From Actinoplanes philippinensis (GTDB lineage Bacteria; Actinomycetota; Actinomycetes; Mycobacteriales; Micromonosporaceae): DNA of 64,000 nt. Below, one piece after another: positions 17,026 to 25,075 of the stretch. The notes under the pieces were generated by a model, which ran no database searches, was not told where the DNA came from, and was given only the letters and a program-made list of their open reading frames with translations. The first letter of the stretch is position 1. Every line of letters starts with the position of its first letter. The stretch spans positions 248,001-312,000 of the forward strand of contig NZ_FONV01000010.1 in assembly GCF_900113015.1 (NCBI RefSeq), in the 5' to 3' direction. The position numbers and the translations under genes were made by a program.

Positions 17026-18078
17026 CTACCCCGGCACACTGACCTCGGTCAAACCCATGGCCGAATCCGCCGGCAGATCGAGACGGCTCGGCGCCACCCC
17101 GGCCGCCACCAGATGCGATCCCAGCGCGGCGACCATCGCGCCGTTGTCGGTGCAGAGACCCGGCCGGGGTACGCGTACCGCGATCCCATGCCTGGCCGCC
17201 CGCTCCTCGGCGAGCACCCGCAGTCGCGAGTTGGCCGCCACACCGCCCCCGATGACCAGGGTCCGCACCCCGTTGGACCGGCACGCGTCGATCGCCTTCG
17301 CGGTCAGCACGTCACAGACCGCCTCCTGGAAGCTCGCCGACACGTCGGCCACCGGCACCGGCTCACCGGCGCGCTCCCGGCTCTCCACCCAGCGGGCCAC
17401 CGCCGTCTTCAGCCCCGAGAAGGAGAAGTCGAACCGGTGCGCCACCAGGTCTTTCTGCGCCGTGAGGCCCCGGGGGAAGGCGATCGACGCCCGGTCGCCG
17501 TCGCGGGCCGACCGGTCGATGATCGGCCCACCCGGGAAGCCGAGGCCGAGCAGCCGGGCCACCTTGTCGAACGCCTCACCCGCGGCGTCGTCGATGGTCG
17601 CCCCGAGCGGCGTCACGCCCGCGGTCAGATCATCGACCAGCAGCAGCGACGAGTGGCCGCCGGAGACCAGCATCGCCACCGCCGGCTCGGGCAGCGGCCC
17701 GTGTTCCAGCGTGTCCACCGCCACGTGCGCCGCCAGGTGGTTGACGCCGTAGATCGGCTTCTCCGCGGCCAGCGCATACCCCTTGGCCGCCGCCACCCCG
17801 ACCAGCAGGGCGCCGGCCAGGCCGGGACCACTGGTCACCGCGATCGCGTCGACGTCGGCCAGGGTCACCCCCGCCTCGTCCAGCGCCCGCTGCATCGTCG
17901 GGACCAGCGCCTCCAGGTGGGCGCGGCTGGCCACCTCGGGCACCACGCCGCCGAACCGGGCATGCTGGTCCACACTGGACGCCAGCGCGTCGGCGAGCAG
18001 AGTGTGCCCGCGCACGATGCCGACACCGGTCTCGTCGCAGGAGGTCTCGATCCCGAGGACCAGGGGTTCGTCACGCAT
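17026..18078 (-). CDS. tsaD: tRNA N6-adenosine threonylcarbamoyltransferase TsaD
   Basis: A protein of 350 residues, full length for TsaD (Kae1/Qri7 family). It has GIETSCDETGVGIV at the start, the iron-binding HLAAH, and SGGHSSLLLV, GEAFDKVARLLGL, FSFSGLKTAV and GGGVAANSRLR. It transfers the threonylcarbamoyl group to A37 of ANN-decoding tRNAs, making t6A together with TsaB and TsaE, both encoded nearby. Its start overlaps the rimI stop by 8 bp, so it is translated from the same mRNA as tsaB and rimI. Confidence 0.97.
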   Translation of the reverse strand: MRDEPLVLGIETSCDETGVGIVRGHTLLADALASSVDQHARFGGVVPEVASRAHLEALVPTMQRALDEAGVTLADVDAIAVTSGPGLAGALLVGVAAAKGYALAAEKPIYGVNHLAAHVAVDTLEHGPLPEPAVAMLVSGGHSSLLLVDDLTAGVTPLGATIDDAAGEAFDKVARLLGLGFPGGPIIDRSARDGDRASIAFPRGLTAQKDLVAHRFDFSFSGLKTAVARWVESRERAGEPVPVADVSASFQEAVCDVLTAKAIDACRSNGVRTLVIGGGVAANSRLRVLAEERAARHGIAVRVPRPGLCTDNGAMVAALGSHLVAAGVAPSRLDLPADSAMGLTEVSVPG

Positions 18079-18508
18079 CGCGCATCATCACCAGGGCGTC
18101 CGTGTTGCTGGGTTGGTAGTAGCCGCGCCGGATCCCGACCGGCTCGAAGTCATAACTCGCGTAGAGCCGTTGCGCCGGGGCGTTGTCGACGGCCACCTCG
18201 AGCAGCGCCTTGCGCGCGCCGCGGCGGGCCGCCTCGGCGAGCAGCGCCTCCAGCAGACGCCGCCCGAGACCGTGCCGCTGGGCGTCCCGCCGGACCGCGA
18301 TGTTCTGCACCCAGGACTCGTGCTCGTCCACGACGGACAGTCCGGCATATCCGACGACCTGCTCGCCGTCGAGCGCCGCCAGGTAGAACTGGCCGGTCGC
18401 CAACTCGTTCCAGAACATCGCGGCGGACCATTTCTCCGGTCCGAAGAGGTCCTCCTCGATCGGCAGCACCTCGTCGATGTGCCACCAGCGGAACCGCTCG
18501 ATCTCCAT
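18071..18508 (-). CDS. rimI: Ribosomal-protein-alanine N-acetyltransferase RimI-like (GNAT)
   Basis: A protein of 145 residues. It has the GNAT acetyl-CoA loop RRDAQRHGLGRRLLEALL and the C-terminal EVAVDNAPAQRLYASYDFEPVGIRRGYY typical of RimI. The first half has the WHIDEVLPIEEDLFGPEKWSAAMFWNE pattern of this group. RimI acetylates the N-terminus of ribosomal protein S18; in actinobacteria it lies between tsaB and tsaD, as here. The start shares one base with the tsaB stop (TGATG). Confidence 0.93.
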   Translation of the reverse strand: MEIERFRWWHIDEVLPIEEDLFGPEKWSAAMFWNELATGQFYLAALDGEQVVGYAGLSVVDEHESWVQNIAVRRDAQRHGLGRRLLEALLAEAARRGARKALLEVAVDNAPAQRLYASYDFEPVGIRRGYYQPSNTDALVMMRDA

Positions 18509-19332
18509 CAGGTCAGCACCGGCTTGCGCGCCGACGGCTCGACCGCGTCCGGCCGCCGCAGATACAGCGGGGTGAGGATCTCGCTCGGCGCGACCCCGCG
18601 AATGCGGTCGGCGGCGAGAGCGACCAGCGCGGCGCCCGGCGGATAAAGGAGATGCTCCTCGACGGGTACGCCGAACACGTCCCCGTATTTCAGGGCACCC
18701 TCACCCGCGGCCCGATCGACCAGCCCGGCCACCGCGGTCTCCGGTTGCCCGGCCGCTGTGCCGTCCGCTTTCCCGGCCGCTGGGCCGTCCGCCGTGCCAG
18801 CCGCTTTCCCGGCCGCCGTGGCGGTCGATCTGTCCTCCGGCCGGATCAGCAGGCCGGCCGGGAGCGCGCCGCCCACCGCGCCATACAGCAGACCGGCCAC
18901 ATCCGCCGGTCTGGCCACCTCAGGGCCGGTCACCCGAACCCCGTCGACATACGTGGCGAAATACACCTCGCGCCGCCGCGCATCGGTCGCGATCAGCACC
19001 CGCCCCGGGCCCGCAGCCCGGCCCAGCCCGTCCAGCGAGCACACCCCGTAGGTCGGGATGCCCAGCGCCTGCCCCATGCTCGCCGCGGTCGCCAGCCCGA
19101 CCCGCAGGCCGGTGAAGGGACCCGGACCGAGCCCGGCCACGATCGCGGTCAGGTCACGCGGCCGCAGCCCGGCGTCGGCCAGCACGGCGGCGATCTCCGG
19201 GGCCAGTCTCTCCCCGTGAGCGCGTGGGTCGACGGTGCGGCGCTCGGCGATCCCGGACAGCCCGTCCGGGGTCACCTCGACGAGCGCCGCCGTCGACGCG
19301 GGGGTTGCGGTGTCCAGAGCCAGTACCAGCAC
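18508..19332 (-). CDS. tsaB: tRNA threonylcarbamoyladenosine biosynthesis protein TsaB, with repeat insertion
   Basis: A protein of 274 residues, longer than usual for TsaB. It has MLVLALDTATPASTAAL, GLGPGPFTGLRVGLATAASMGQAL, and DARRREVYFATY. TsaB is the inactive Kae1-like partner that binds TsaD in t6A synthesis. Between the two lobes, about residues 168-203, lies an Ala/Gly-rich insert with repeated AAGKA..AG units, absent from typical TsaB. It is encoded by a degenerate short tandem repeat. The start is GTG 19332, 6 nt after TAGGGT, and that box overlaps the ung stop codon; this suggests a leaderless promoter for tsaB-rimI-tsaD. Confidence 0.93.
   Translation of the reverse strand: MLVLALDTATPASTAALVEVTPDGLSGIAERRTVDPRAHGERLAPEIAAVLADAGLRPRDLTAIVAGLGPGPFTGLRVGLATAASMGQALGIPTYGVCSLDGLGRAAGPGRVLIATDARRREVYFATYVDGVRVTGPEVARPADVAGLLYGAVGGALPAGLLIRPEDRSTATAAGKAAGTADGPAAGKADGTAAGQPETAVAGLVDRAAGEGALKYGDVFGVPVEEHLLYPPGAALVALAADRIRGVAPSEILTPLYLRRPDAVEPSARKPVLT
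18741..18826 (-). repeat. Degenerate short tandem repeat inside tsaB
   Basis: About three or four degenerate units of roughly 24 bp (GGCCGCTGTGCCGTCCGCTT-like on the plus strand). They alternate CCGGCCGC and CCGTCCGC blocks and encode the AAGKAAGTADGP-type insert of TsaB. The boundaries are approximate. Confidence 0.65.
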
Positions 19333-19338
19333 AGCGAA

Positions 19339-19344
19339 ACCCTA
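19339..19344 (-). promoter_or_regulatory. -10 box of putative leaderless tsaB promoter
   Basis: TAGGGT on the minus strand, 6 nt before GTG 19332. It contains the TAG stop of the ung gene. Confidence 0.45.
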
Positions 19345-20025
19345 GACGGTGGCCCGCGGGTCCCAGTCGATGACCGGCCGTCCGCCGTCGGCCAGTGCCT
19401 TGTTGGCAGCGCTGAACGGACGGCTGCCGAGGAACCCGACCCGGTTCAGCGGACTCGGGTGACCGGCCTCCAGGACCGCGTGCGCCGGGTTGGTGACCAG
19501 CACCGCCTTCTTCCTCGCGTAGCTGCCCCAGAGCAGGAACACGATCCGCTCGTCACGCTCGTTGAGGGCCTTGATCGTGGCGTCGGTGAACGCCTCCCAC
19601 CCCTTGTTGGCGTGCGACCCGGCCTTGCCCGCCCGGACCGTCAGCACCGCGTTGAGCAGCAGCACACCCTGCCTGGCCCAGCCGGTCAGGTCGCCACCCG
19701 GCGGCTTCGGCACATTCAGATCCTCGTTGAGCTCCTTGAAGATGTTGCTCAGCGACGGCGGGCGGCGGACCCCCTCACGCACGCTGAAACTGAGACCGTG
19801 CGCCTGGCCGGGACCGTGATACGGGTCCTGGCCGAGGATCAGCACCCGAGTCTGCGACGGCGAACACAACCGGTACGCCGAGAACAGGTCCTCCACCGGC
19901 GGGTAGATCGTCTGCGTGGCGTACTCCTCGGCCACCCACTCCCCCAGAGCGGTGGTCGCGGCGGCGTCGAGGTGGGGGGACAGCTCGGCGCGCCACTCGG
20001 CCGGCAGCTGCTCGATCAGGTTCAC
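19342..20025 (-). CDS. ung: Uracil-DNA glycosylase (family 1)
   Basis: A protein of 227 residues, the normal length for Ung. It has the catalytic-water motif GQDPYHGPGQAHGLSFSV, the uracil-specificity region LLLNAVLTV, and the minor-groove loop HPSPLN. Ung removes uracil from DNA in base-excision repair. The start is GTG 20025, which overlaps the tsaE stop (GTGA); longer frames would run through tsaE. It is an unusual neighbour for the t6A genes but is probably on the same transcript. Confidence 0.96.
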   Translation of the reverse strand: MNLIEQLPAEWRAELSPHLDAAATTALGEWVAEEYATQTIYPPVEDLFSAYRLCSPSQTRVLILGQDPYHGPGQAHGLSFSVREGVRRPPSLSNIFKELNEDLNVPKPPGGDLTGWARQGVLLLNAVLTVRAGKAGSHANKGWEAFTDATIKALNERDERIVFLLWGSYARKKAVLVTNPAHAVLEAGHPSPLNRVGFLGSRPFSAANKALADGGRPVIDWDPRATV

Positions 20026-20471
20026 ATGGTCTCCAGTCGGTGTGCCCAGTCGCCGCCGTGCGGCAGCAACTCCACAGTGCGGGTGTCGTCGTCCAGCCGG
20101 TCCAGCCGGACCTGCAGGTATTCGTCGTTGAGCTGCTCGACCAGGCCGACGCCCCACTCGACGACGGTGACCGCGTCGTCGGCCGAGGCATCCAGGTCGA
20201 GGTCGTCGATCTCGGCGCGCGGGTCGGGCCGGTCGCCCAGCCGATACGCGTCCGCGTGCACCAGCGGCAACGGGCCCCGGTGCACCCGGGCGATCACGAA
20301 GGTCGGGGAGGTGATCGGGCCCTGCACGCCGAGGCCGGCGCCGATGCCCTGGGCCAGGGCCGTCTTGCCGGCGCCCAGAGGGCCGGTGAGCAGCACCAGG
20401 TCACCGGCGCGCAGCACGCCGGCCAGCCGCCGCCCGAACTCGCGGGTGTCCTCGACGGTCTTCAACTTCAC
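20022..20471 (-). CDS. tsaE: tRNA threonylcarbamoyladenosine biosynthesis ATPase TsaE
   Basis: A protein of 149 residues. It has Walker A GPLGAGKTALAQGI at about residues 30-43, then ITSPTFVIARVH and HADAYRL, and VEWG near the end, all typical of TsaE. TsaE is the ATPase that drives turnover of the TsaB-TsaD complex during t6A synthesis. It overlaps the hydrolase gene upstream by 4 bp and ung downstream by 4 bp, so this is a tightly coupled minus-strand operon. Confidence 0.96.
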   Translation of the reverse strand: MKLKTVEDTREFGRRLAGVLRAGDLVLLTGPLGAGKTALAQGIGAGLGVQGPITSPTFVIARVHRGPLPLVHADAYRLGDRPDPRAEIDDLDLDASADDAVTVVEWGVGLVEQLNDEYLQVRLDRLDDDTRTVELLPHGGDWAHRLETM

Positions 20472-21538
20472 GTCAGTTTCTCCAGGAAGGGGATCAGCGC
20501 GGCGTTGACCTGATCGGCTTTCTCCAGCATCACCACGTGACCGCTGTTCTCGATGGTCAGCAGCTCGGCCTCGGGCAGATTCTCGATGATCTGCTCGGAG
20601 TGGGTCACCGGGGTCAGGTAGTCGCGATCACCGACGACGACCAGCACCGGAACGCCGCGCAGCGCGGACAGCGCCGGAGAACGATGGTGCGTGTAGAGGG
20701 TCTGGAGATATTTGGTCAACGTCTCCGCGGAGGTCTTCGAATTCATGCTCTCCACGAAGGTCACCAGCGACGGGCTGGGCTTGGCCTCCCCGAACCCGTA
20801 CCGCCGGGTCAACAGCCAGGCCAGGTCGGAGGAGGCGACTCGAGCCCGGTCGATGGTGCCGCCGCCGAGCTGGGCAGCCTTGTCCCAGAGCGGGAAGAAC
20901 GGGGCGCTCACCCGGGCCACCACGTTCGTGATGCCGAGCTTGGCCTTCTCGAAGAGATCGGCAGAGGTGGAGATCAGGACCACGCCGGTCACCCGGTTGC
21001 CGAACCAGGCCGGGAACTGCTCGGCGAACGCCATGATCGTCATGCCGCCCATCGAGTGCCCGACCAGGATGATCCGGCCCTCGGGCACGGTCTCGGTCAG
21101 CACCGCGGCCAGCGACCGGCCCAGAGCGGCCAGATCATAGGTGCCGGACTTTAGCTTGCTCGACCGGCCATGACCCGGCTGGTCGTAGAAGACCATCCGG
21201 TGGGTGCCCCGCTCGGCCAGCACCTTGCGCTGGAAGTAGAAGGTGCCCATGTCCAGGGCGAACCCGTGCACGAAGACGATCGTCGGCTCGCCGGGCGCCC
21301 CGGCCGGCTCGATGATCTCCACGTGCAGATCGGTGCCGTCGGCGGCGGTGACCGTCAGCTCCCGATCGAACGGCTGGTCGCCGAACGGCTCGTCGACATA
21401 GGGATCGCCGGGCGCGTTGACCGAGCGCCGCACCAGCGCACGCTCCACCGCGAAGGCTGTCGCCAGACCGGCCGCGGCGACACCCACCACGGCCCCGAAT
21501 ATGCCGGCGCCCTTGACGACCCTCGAACGCCTCACCAC
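20468..21538 (-). CDS. Alpha/beta hydrolase with N-terminal membrane segment
   Basis: A protein of 356 residues. Residues about 10-30 (GAGIFGAVVGVAAAGLATAFAV) are a likely membrane anchor or signal segment. The hydrolase core has HGFALD (oxyanion region), the nucleophile elbow GHSMGG, an acid in VVGDRDYLTP and His in ENSGHVVMLE. This gene sits between alr and tsaE in many actinobacteria. The substrate is unknown; an esterase or lipase is likely. The start is GTG 21538, overlapping the alr stop by 7 bp. Confidence 0.9.
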   Translation of the reverse strand: MVRRSRVVKGAGIFGAVVGVAAAGLATAFAVERALVRRSVNAPGDPYVDEPFGDQPFDRELTVTAADGTDLHVEIIEPAGAPGEPTIVFVHGFALDMGTFYFQRKVLAERGTHRMVFYDQPGHGRSSKLKSGTYDLAALGRSLAAVLTETVPEGRIILVGHSMGGMTIMAFAEQFPAWFGNRVTGVVLISTSADLFEKAKLGITNVVARVSAPFFPLWDKAAQLGGGTIDRARVASSDLAWLLTRRYGFGEAKPSPSLVTFVESMNSKTSAETLTKYLQTLYTHHRSPALSALRGVPVLVVVGDRDYLTPVTHSEQIIENLPEAELLTIENSGHVVMLEKADQVNAALIPFLEKLT

Positions 21539-22656
21539 CGGGACGCCTCCCCCACGTAGTGACGTGGCACCCGGCTGCTGCCGAACCGGGTGACGATCTC
21601 GTAGTTGATCGTGCCGGTGGCGGCCGCCCAGTCGTCGGCGGTCGGCTCGCCGTCGTCACCCGGCCCGAACAGGGTCGCCACGTCGCCCGCCACCACCGGT
21701 TCGTCACCCACGTCGACGACCAGCTGATCCATGCACACCCGCCCCGCGATCCGCGCCGTCGTGCCGCCCACCCGCACCGGGCCGGCGCTCGACGCATGCC
21801 GCGGCACCCCGTCGCCGTAGCCCAGCGGCACCACGGCGAGCGTGGTCTCCCGCGGGGTCGTGTAGGTCAGCCCGTAGGACACGCCCTGACCGGCCGGGAC
21901 CCGCTTGGCCAGGGACACCCGGGCGCGGGCCGTCATGGCCGGCCGCAAACCGTAGGTCTCCCCCGCGATCGGCGACAGACCGTAGGCCGCGATGCCGGCC
22001 CGGACCAGGTCGAAATGGGTGTCCGGCCGGGTCAGCGTGGCCGCCGAGTTGGCGATGTGGCGGTAGCGCGGTGTGATGCCGAAGGACTCGGCCAGCGCCA
22101 GGCCCTTGTGGAAGGCGGCGAGCTGGCGGTCGATCGACTCGTGACCCGGCTCGTCGGCGCACGCGAAGTGGCTCCACACGCCGACCGTCTCGATGTCGCC
22201 GCCGGCCTGCGCCTTGGCCGCCGCCTCCAGCAGGACCGGCCAGTCGGCGACGGCGGCGCCGCCGCGGGCCAGCCCGGTGTCGAGCTTGAGATGCACGCGG
22301 GCCGGGCGCCCGGCCCGGCGGCCAGCGGCCACCAGCTCGTCGAGCAGGGCGGTCGTCGCGGCGCTCAGGTCGACGCCGGACGCGACCCCCTCGTGCAGTG
22401 GCAGGCCGGGGCTGAGCAGCCAGGCCAGAACCGGCGCCTCGACACCGGCCCGGCGCAGCGTGAGCGCCTCGTCGAGGGTGGCGACGCCGAGCCAGGTCGC
22501 GCCGCCGGACAGCGCGGCGCGGCCGGCCGGCACCAGGCCGTGGCCGTAGCCGTCGGCCTTGACCGCCACCAGCACCTCGGCGGAGGTGCGGGCGCGCAGC
22601 AACGCGACGTTGTCCCTGATCGCGTCCAGATCGACGCGGACTTCGGCCTGCCACAT
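21532..22656 (-). CDS. alr: Alanine racemase
   Basis: A protein of 374 residues, full length. The PLP lysine lies in VAVKADGYGHG (about residues 31-41). Other family blocks are RVHLKLDTGLARGG, HIANSAATL, and the C-terminal MTARARVSLAKRVPAGQGVSYG with the catalytic Tyr, then GRVCMDQLVVDVG. It interconverts L- and D-alanine for peptidoglycan. The ATG is 6 nt after TAGGGT, and the spacer contains GGAGG, so a leaderless or very short-leader mRNA is possible. Confidence 0.97.
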   Translation of the reverse strand: MWQAEVRVDLDAIRDNVALLRARTSAEVLVAVKADGYGHGLVPAGRAALSGGATWLGVATLDEALTLRRAGVEAPVLAWLLSPGLPLHEGVASGVDLSAATTALLDELVAAGRRAGRPARVHLKLDTGLARGGAAVADWPVLLEAAAKAQAGGDIETVGVWSHFACADEPGHESIDRQLAAFHKGLALAESFGITPRYRHIANSAATLTRPDTHFDLVRAGIAAYGLSPIAGETYGLRPAMTARARVSLAKRVPAGQGVSYGLTYTTPRETTLAVVPLGYGDGVPRHASSAGPVRVGGTTARIAGRVCMDQLVVDVGDEPVVAGDVATLFGPGDDGEPTADDWAAATGTINYEIVTRFGSSRVPRHYVGEASRW

Positions 22657-22662
22657 GCCTCC

Positions 22663-22668
22663 ACCCTA
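22663..22668 (-). promoter_or_regulatory. -10 box of putative alr promoter
   Basis: TAGGGT on the minus strand, 6 nt before the alr ATG at 22656. The spacer GGAGGC could also serve as a ribosome binding site, so this call is less certain. Confidence 0.35.
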
Positions 22669-22708
22669 CTGAGGCGTATGACATTTTCCGCCGGACAGGC
22701 CTCTTCGC

Positions 22709-24160
22709 TCAGGTCAGCAGGCCGGCCAGCGCCGGGCGCAGAGCGGCCGCCACATCCGGCGCCGTGACCGGCCCGTTCTCGGCGGCCCGGCGCCCCGCCA
22801 GCCCGTGCACGTAGGCGGCGGCGACCGCGGCACGCACCGGCGGCAGACCCGCCGCCAGCAGCGACCCGAGCAGCCCGGCCAGCACATCCCCGGACCCGGC
22901 CGTGGCCAGCGCCGCGCTGCCGGTGGGATTGGCCCAGATCTCCCCCGACGGGGTGGCCACGATGGTCCGGTCACCCTTCAGCAGCACCACCGCGTTGGTC
23001 CACGCGGCCAGCCGGGCGGCCGCACCGGCCCGGTCCGCGCCCGGCGCCTCCCCGGCCAGCCGCTTGAACTCGCCGTCGTGCGGGGTGAGCACCAGCGGGG
23101 CGTCCCGCCGCAGGTCCTCGGCGTGCTCGCCGCCGACCAGCAGATTGATCGCGTCCGCGTCGAGCAGCACCGGCAGCGCGGTGGCCAGCACACTGCGCAG
23201 CTCGGTCCGCGCCTCGTCGCCGGAGCCCAGCCCCGAGCCGCAGACCCAGGCCTGCACCCGCCCCGAGTCGGCCACCCGGTCGGCGACCACCACCGACGGG
23301 TGCGCGCGGACCACCTCACGGTGCGCGCTGCCCGCATACCGCACCATGCCGGACGGGCCGGCCAGCGCGCCCGCGGTGGAGAGCAGGGCGGCGCCCGGAT
23401 AGAACGCCGACCCGGTCGCCAGGCCGACCACGCCACGGGAGTACTTGTCCGAGGTCGCGCCGGGGCGTGGCCACCAGGCGGCGATGTCGGCCGCGTCCGG
23501 CACCCGGACCGCGGGCGTGCCGGTCAGCGCCGGGCCGAGACCGATGTCGACCAGATCGACGTGACCGCAGCGCACGGCCGCCGGGCCGAGCACGTGAGCC
23601 GCCTTGAGGCACCCGAAGGTGACCGTCACGTCGGCGGTCACCGCCTCGCCCGGCACGTCACCGGTGTCCACGGTCACACCGCTCGGCACGTCGACGGCCA
23701 CGATCACGGCCCGCTCGCCGTCGCGGCGGCGCAGGGCCGGCAGCTCCCGGACGATCGCCGCCGCCTCCGGCCGCAGGCCGCCGCTCGCCCCGATCCCGAC
23801 GATGCCGTCCAGCACCAGATCGGCCCGGGCCGGCAGGTCACGGGTGGTGAACCCGCCCGCCTGGCGCAGCGCGGCGAGACCGGCCAGATGCACCCGCTCC
23901 GGAGACAGCAGCAGCGCCCGGACCTGGGCGCCACGGCGGGCCAGCGCGGCGCCGGCGTAGAGCGTGTCGCCGCCGTTGTCGCCGCTGCCCACCAGCAGCA
24001 GGACACGGGCGCCGTACACCCCTCCGGTCTCCTCCAGCAGCAGGGCGCAGCGCCGGGCCAGACCGGCGGCCGCCCGCTGCATCAGGGCGCCCTCCGGCAG
24101 GGTCGCCATCAGGTTCTTCTCGGCCGCCCGCACATCGCCGACCCGCCACGCCTGCCGCAT
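22709..24160 (-). CDS. nnr: Bifunctional NAD(P)H-hydrate epimerase / ADP-dependent dehydratase
   Basis: A protein of 483 residues with two domains. The N-terminal YjeF-like epimerase has VGSGDNGGDTLYAGAALARRG and DGIVGIGASGGLR. The C-terminal carbohydrate-kinase-like dehydratase has GSGLGSG, DADAINLL, LTPHDGEFKRL, LLKGDRTIVATP and TAGSGDVLAGLLG with the catalytic Asp. It repairs hydrated NADH/NADPH. ATG 24160 has GGAGGAAGC directly upstream. It lies between acpS and alr, as is common in actinobacteria. Confidence 0.95.
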   Translation of the reverse strand: MRQAWRVGDVRAAEKNLMATLPEGALMQRAAAGLARRCALLLEETGGVYGARVLLLVGSGDNGGDTLYAGAALARRGAQVRALLLSPERVHLAGLAALRQAGGFTTRDLPARADLVLDGIVGIGASGGLRPEAAAIVRELPALRRRDGERAVIVAVDVPSGVTVDTGDVPGEAVTADVTVTFGCLKAAHVLGPAAVRCGHVDLVDIGLGPALTGTPAVRVPDAADIAAWWPRPGATSDKYSRGVVGLATGSAFYPGAALLSTAGALAGPSGMVRYAGSAHREVVRAHPSVVVADRVADSGRVQAWVCGSGLGSGDEARTELRSVLATALPVLLDADAINLLVGGEHAEDLRRDAPLVLTPHDGEFKRLAGEAPGADRAGAAARLAAWTNAVVLLKGDRTIVATPSGEIWANPTGSAALATAGSGDVLAGLLGSLLAAGLPPVRAAVAAAYVHGLAGRRAAENGPVTAPDVAAALRPALAGLLT

Positions 24161-24201
24161 GCTTCCTCCGTTGTCCGTTGCCCGCCGGGGCGGCGATCGA
24201 C

Positions 24202-24579
24202 CTACTTGCTCCCAGCCTCGGCGACCACCATCGCCGAGGCGATCCCGCCGTCGTGCGACAGGGACAGGTGCCATCGACCGATGCCACGCTCGGTCGCCGC
24301 GGCGGCGACCGTACCGGAGACGGTCAACCACGGGCGTCCGTCGGGGTCGGTGACGATCTCGCAGTCGTGCCACCGCATGCCCATCGGCGCGCCCAGCGCC
24401 TTGGCGACGGCCTCCTTCGCAGCGAACCGGGCGGCCAGGGACTCGGCGGATCGCGGGCTCCCGGACCTGGTCAGCCGCTCGGCCTCGGTGAAGAGGCGAT
24501 CCGCGAGCAGCGGGGTCCGGTCCAGCGCGCGGGCGAAGCGTTCCACCAGGACGACGTCGATGCCGACAGACACGATCAC
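24202..24579 (-). CDS. acpS: Holo-[acyl-carrier-protein] synthase
   Basis: A protein of 125 residues, the normal length. It has GIDVVLVERF at the start, SLAARFAAKEAVAKALG (the Mg/CoA-binding motif), and WHLSLSHDGGIASA. AcpS transfers phosphopantetheine from CoA to acyl carrier protein. The start is GTG 24579, 6 nt after TAGGGT, which suggests a leaderless mRNA. It is the first gene of the acpS-nnr-alr run and diverges from the WXG100-like gene. Confidence 0.95.
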   Translation of the reverse strand: MIVSVGIDVVLVERFARALDRTPLLADRLFTEAERLTRSGSPRSAESLAARFAAKEAVAKALGAPMGMRWHDCEIVTDPDGRPWLTVSGTVAAAATERGIGRWHLSLSHDGGIASAMVVAEAGSK

Positions 24580-24585
24580 AACGTC

Positions 24586-24591
24586 ACCCTA
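24586..24591 (-). promoter_or_regulatory. -10 box of putative leaderless acpS promoter
   Basis: TAGGGT on the minus strand, 6 nt before GTG 24579. The same hexamer and spacing occur before tsaB and alr. Confidence 0.45.
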
Positions 24592-24653
24592 TCGGCGCAT
24601 CCGGTCACTTTTCCGGGGCCGCCCGCCTATCAGGACGCGGTCTGCGGGCGCAA

Positions 24654-24679
24654 GGCCTGTGGACGGTCGTCCACAGGCC
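24654..24679. repeat. 26-bp near-perfect palindrome between acpS and the WXG100-like gene
   Basis: GGCCTGTGGACG and its exact reverse complement CGTCCACAGGCC are separated by only GT. It lies in the divergent intergenic region, about 26 bp before TAACGT (24705-24710), a possible -10 for the plus-strand gene. A regulator operator is more likely than a terminator because no gene ends here. Confidence 0.6.
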
Positions 24680-24745
24680 GTCCCGGCGGCGCCCGCCGGG
24701 CCTCTAACGTCGGCGCGTCCCCTCGCCCCCATGGAGGTTTGCCCG

Positions 24746-25075
24746 ATGAATCCCGACTTCCAGGTCGACACCGAGGGCCTGCGCCAGGACGCCGCTGCCG
24801 TCACCGCCTTTGCCGGCCGGATCGCCGGCGCCGCCGCGTCCGCCCCGGTCGCCGATCCGTCACCGCACTGGGCGGCGACCGCCGCGGCCACGCTGGCGGC
24901 CGACTCGGTCCGCCGGTGGGTGACCTCGATCAGCGATGACACCGCCGCGACGGCGACCCACATCAGAGCGGCCGCCACCGCCTACGAGGCGGCCGACGCC
25001 CGGGCCGCGCGACGGCTGACCGATCTCACCGCCGCCCCGGCCATCGGCGCGCTCACGTCGCGGGCGGGTCGATGA
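24746..25075 (+). CDS. Small WXG100/EspC-like protein
   Basis: A protein of 109 residues, Ala-rich and predicted helical. It has the length and two-helix character of WXG100/EspC-like proteins linked to type VII secretion. The central PHWAATAAATLAADSVRRW resembles the turn region, but a strict WXG is absent. ATG 24746 is 8 nt after GGAGG. Its TGA overlaps the ATG of the DUF1023 gene (ATGA). It probably partners that protein, as such small proteins often do. No ESX core gene is in this window. Confidence 0.75.
   Translation: MNPDFQVDTEGLRQDAAAVTAFAGRIAGAAASAPVADPSPHWAATAAATLAADSVRRWVTSISDDTAATATHIRAAATAYEAADARAARRLTDLTAAPAIGALTSRAGR

Noticed and set aside
15097..20508. Very long plus-strand open frame
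   Set aside because: It lies opposite recognised genes (ABC exporter, tsaD, rimI, tsaB, ung, tsaE). Its His/Arg/Gln-rich composition is the usual antisense shadow of GC-rich genes.
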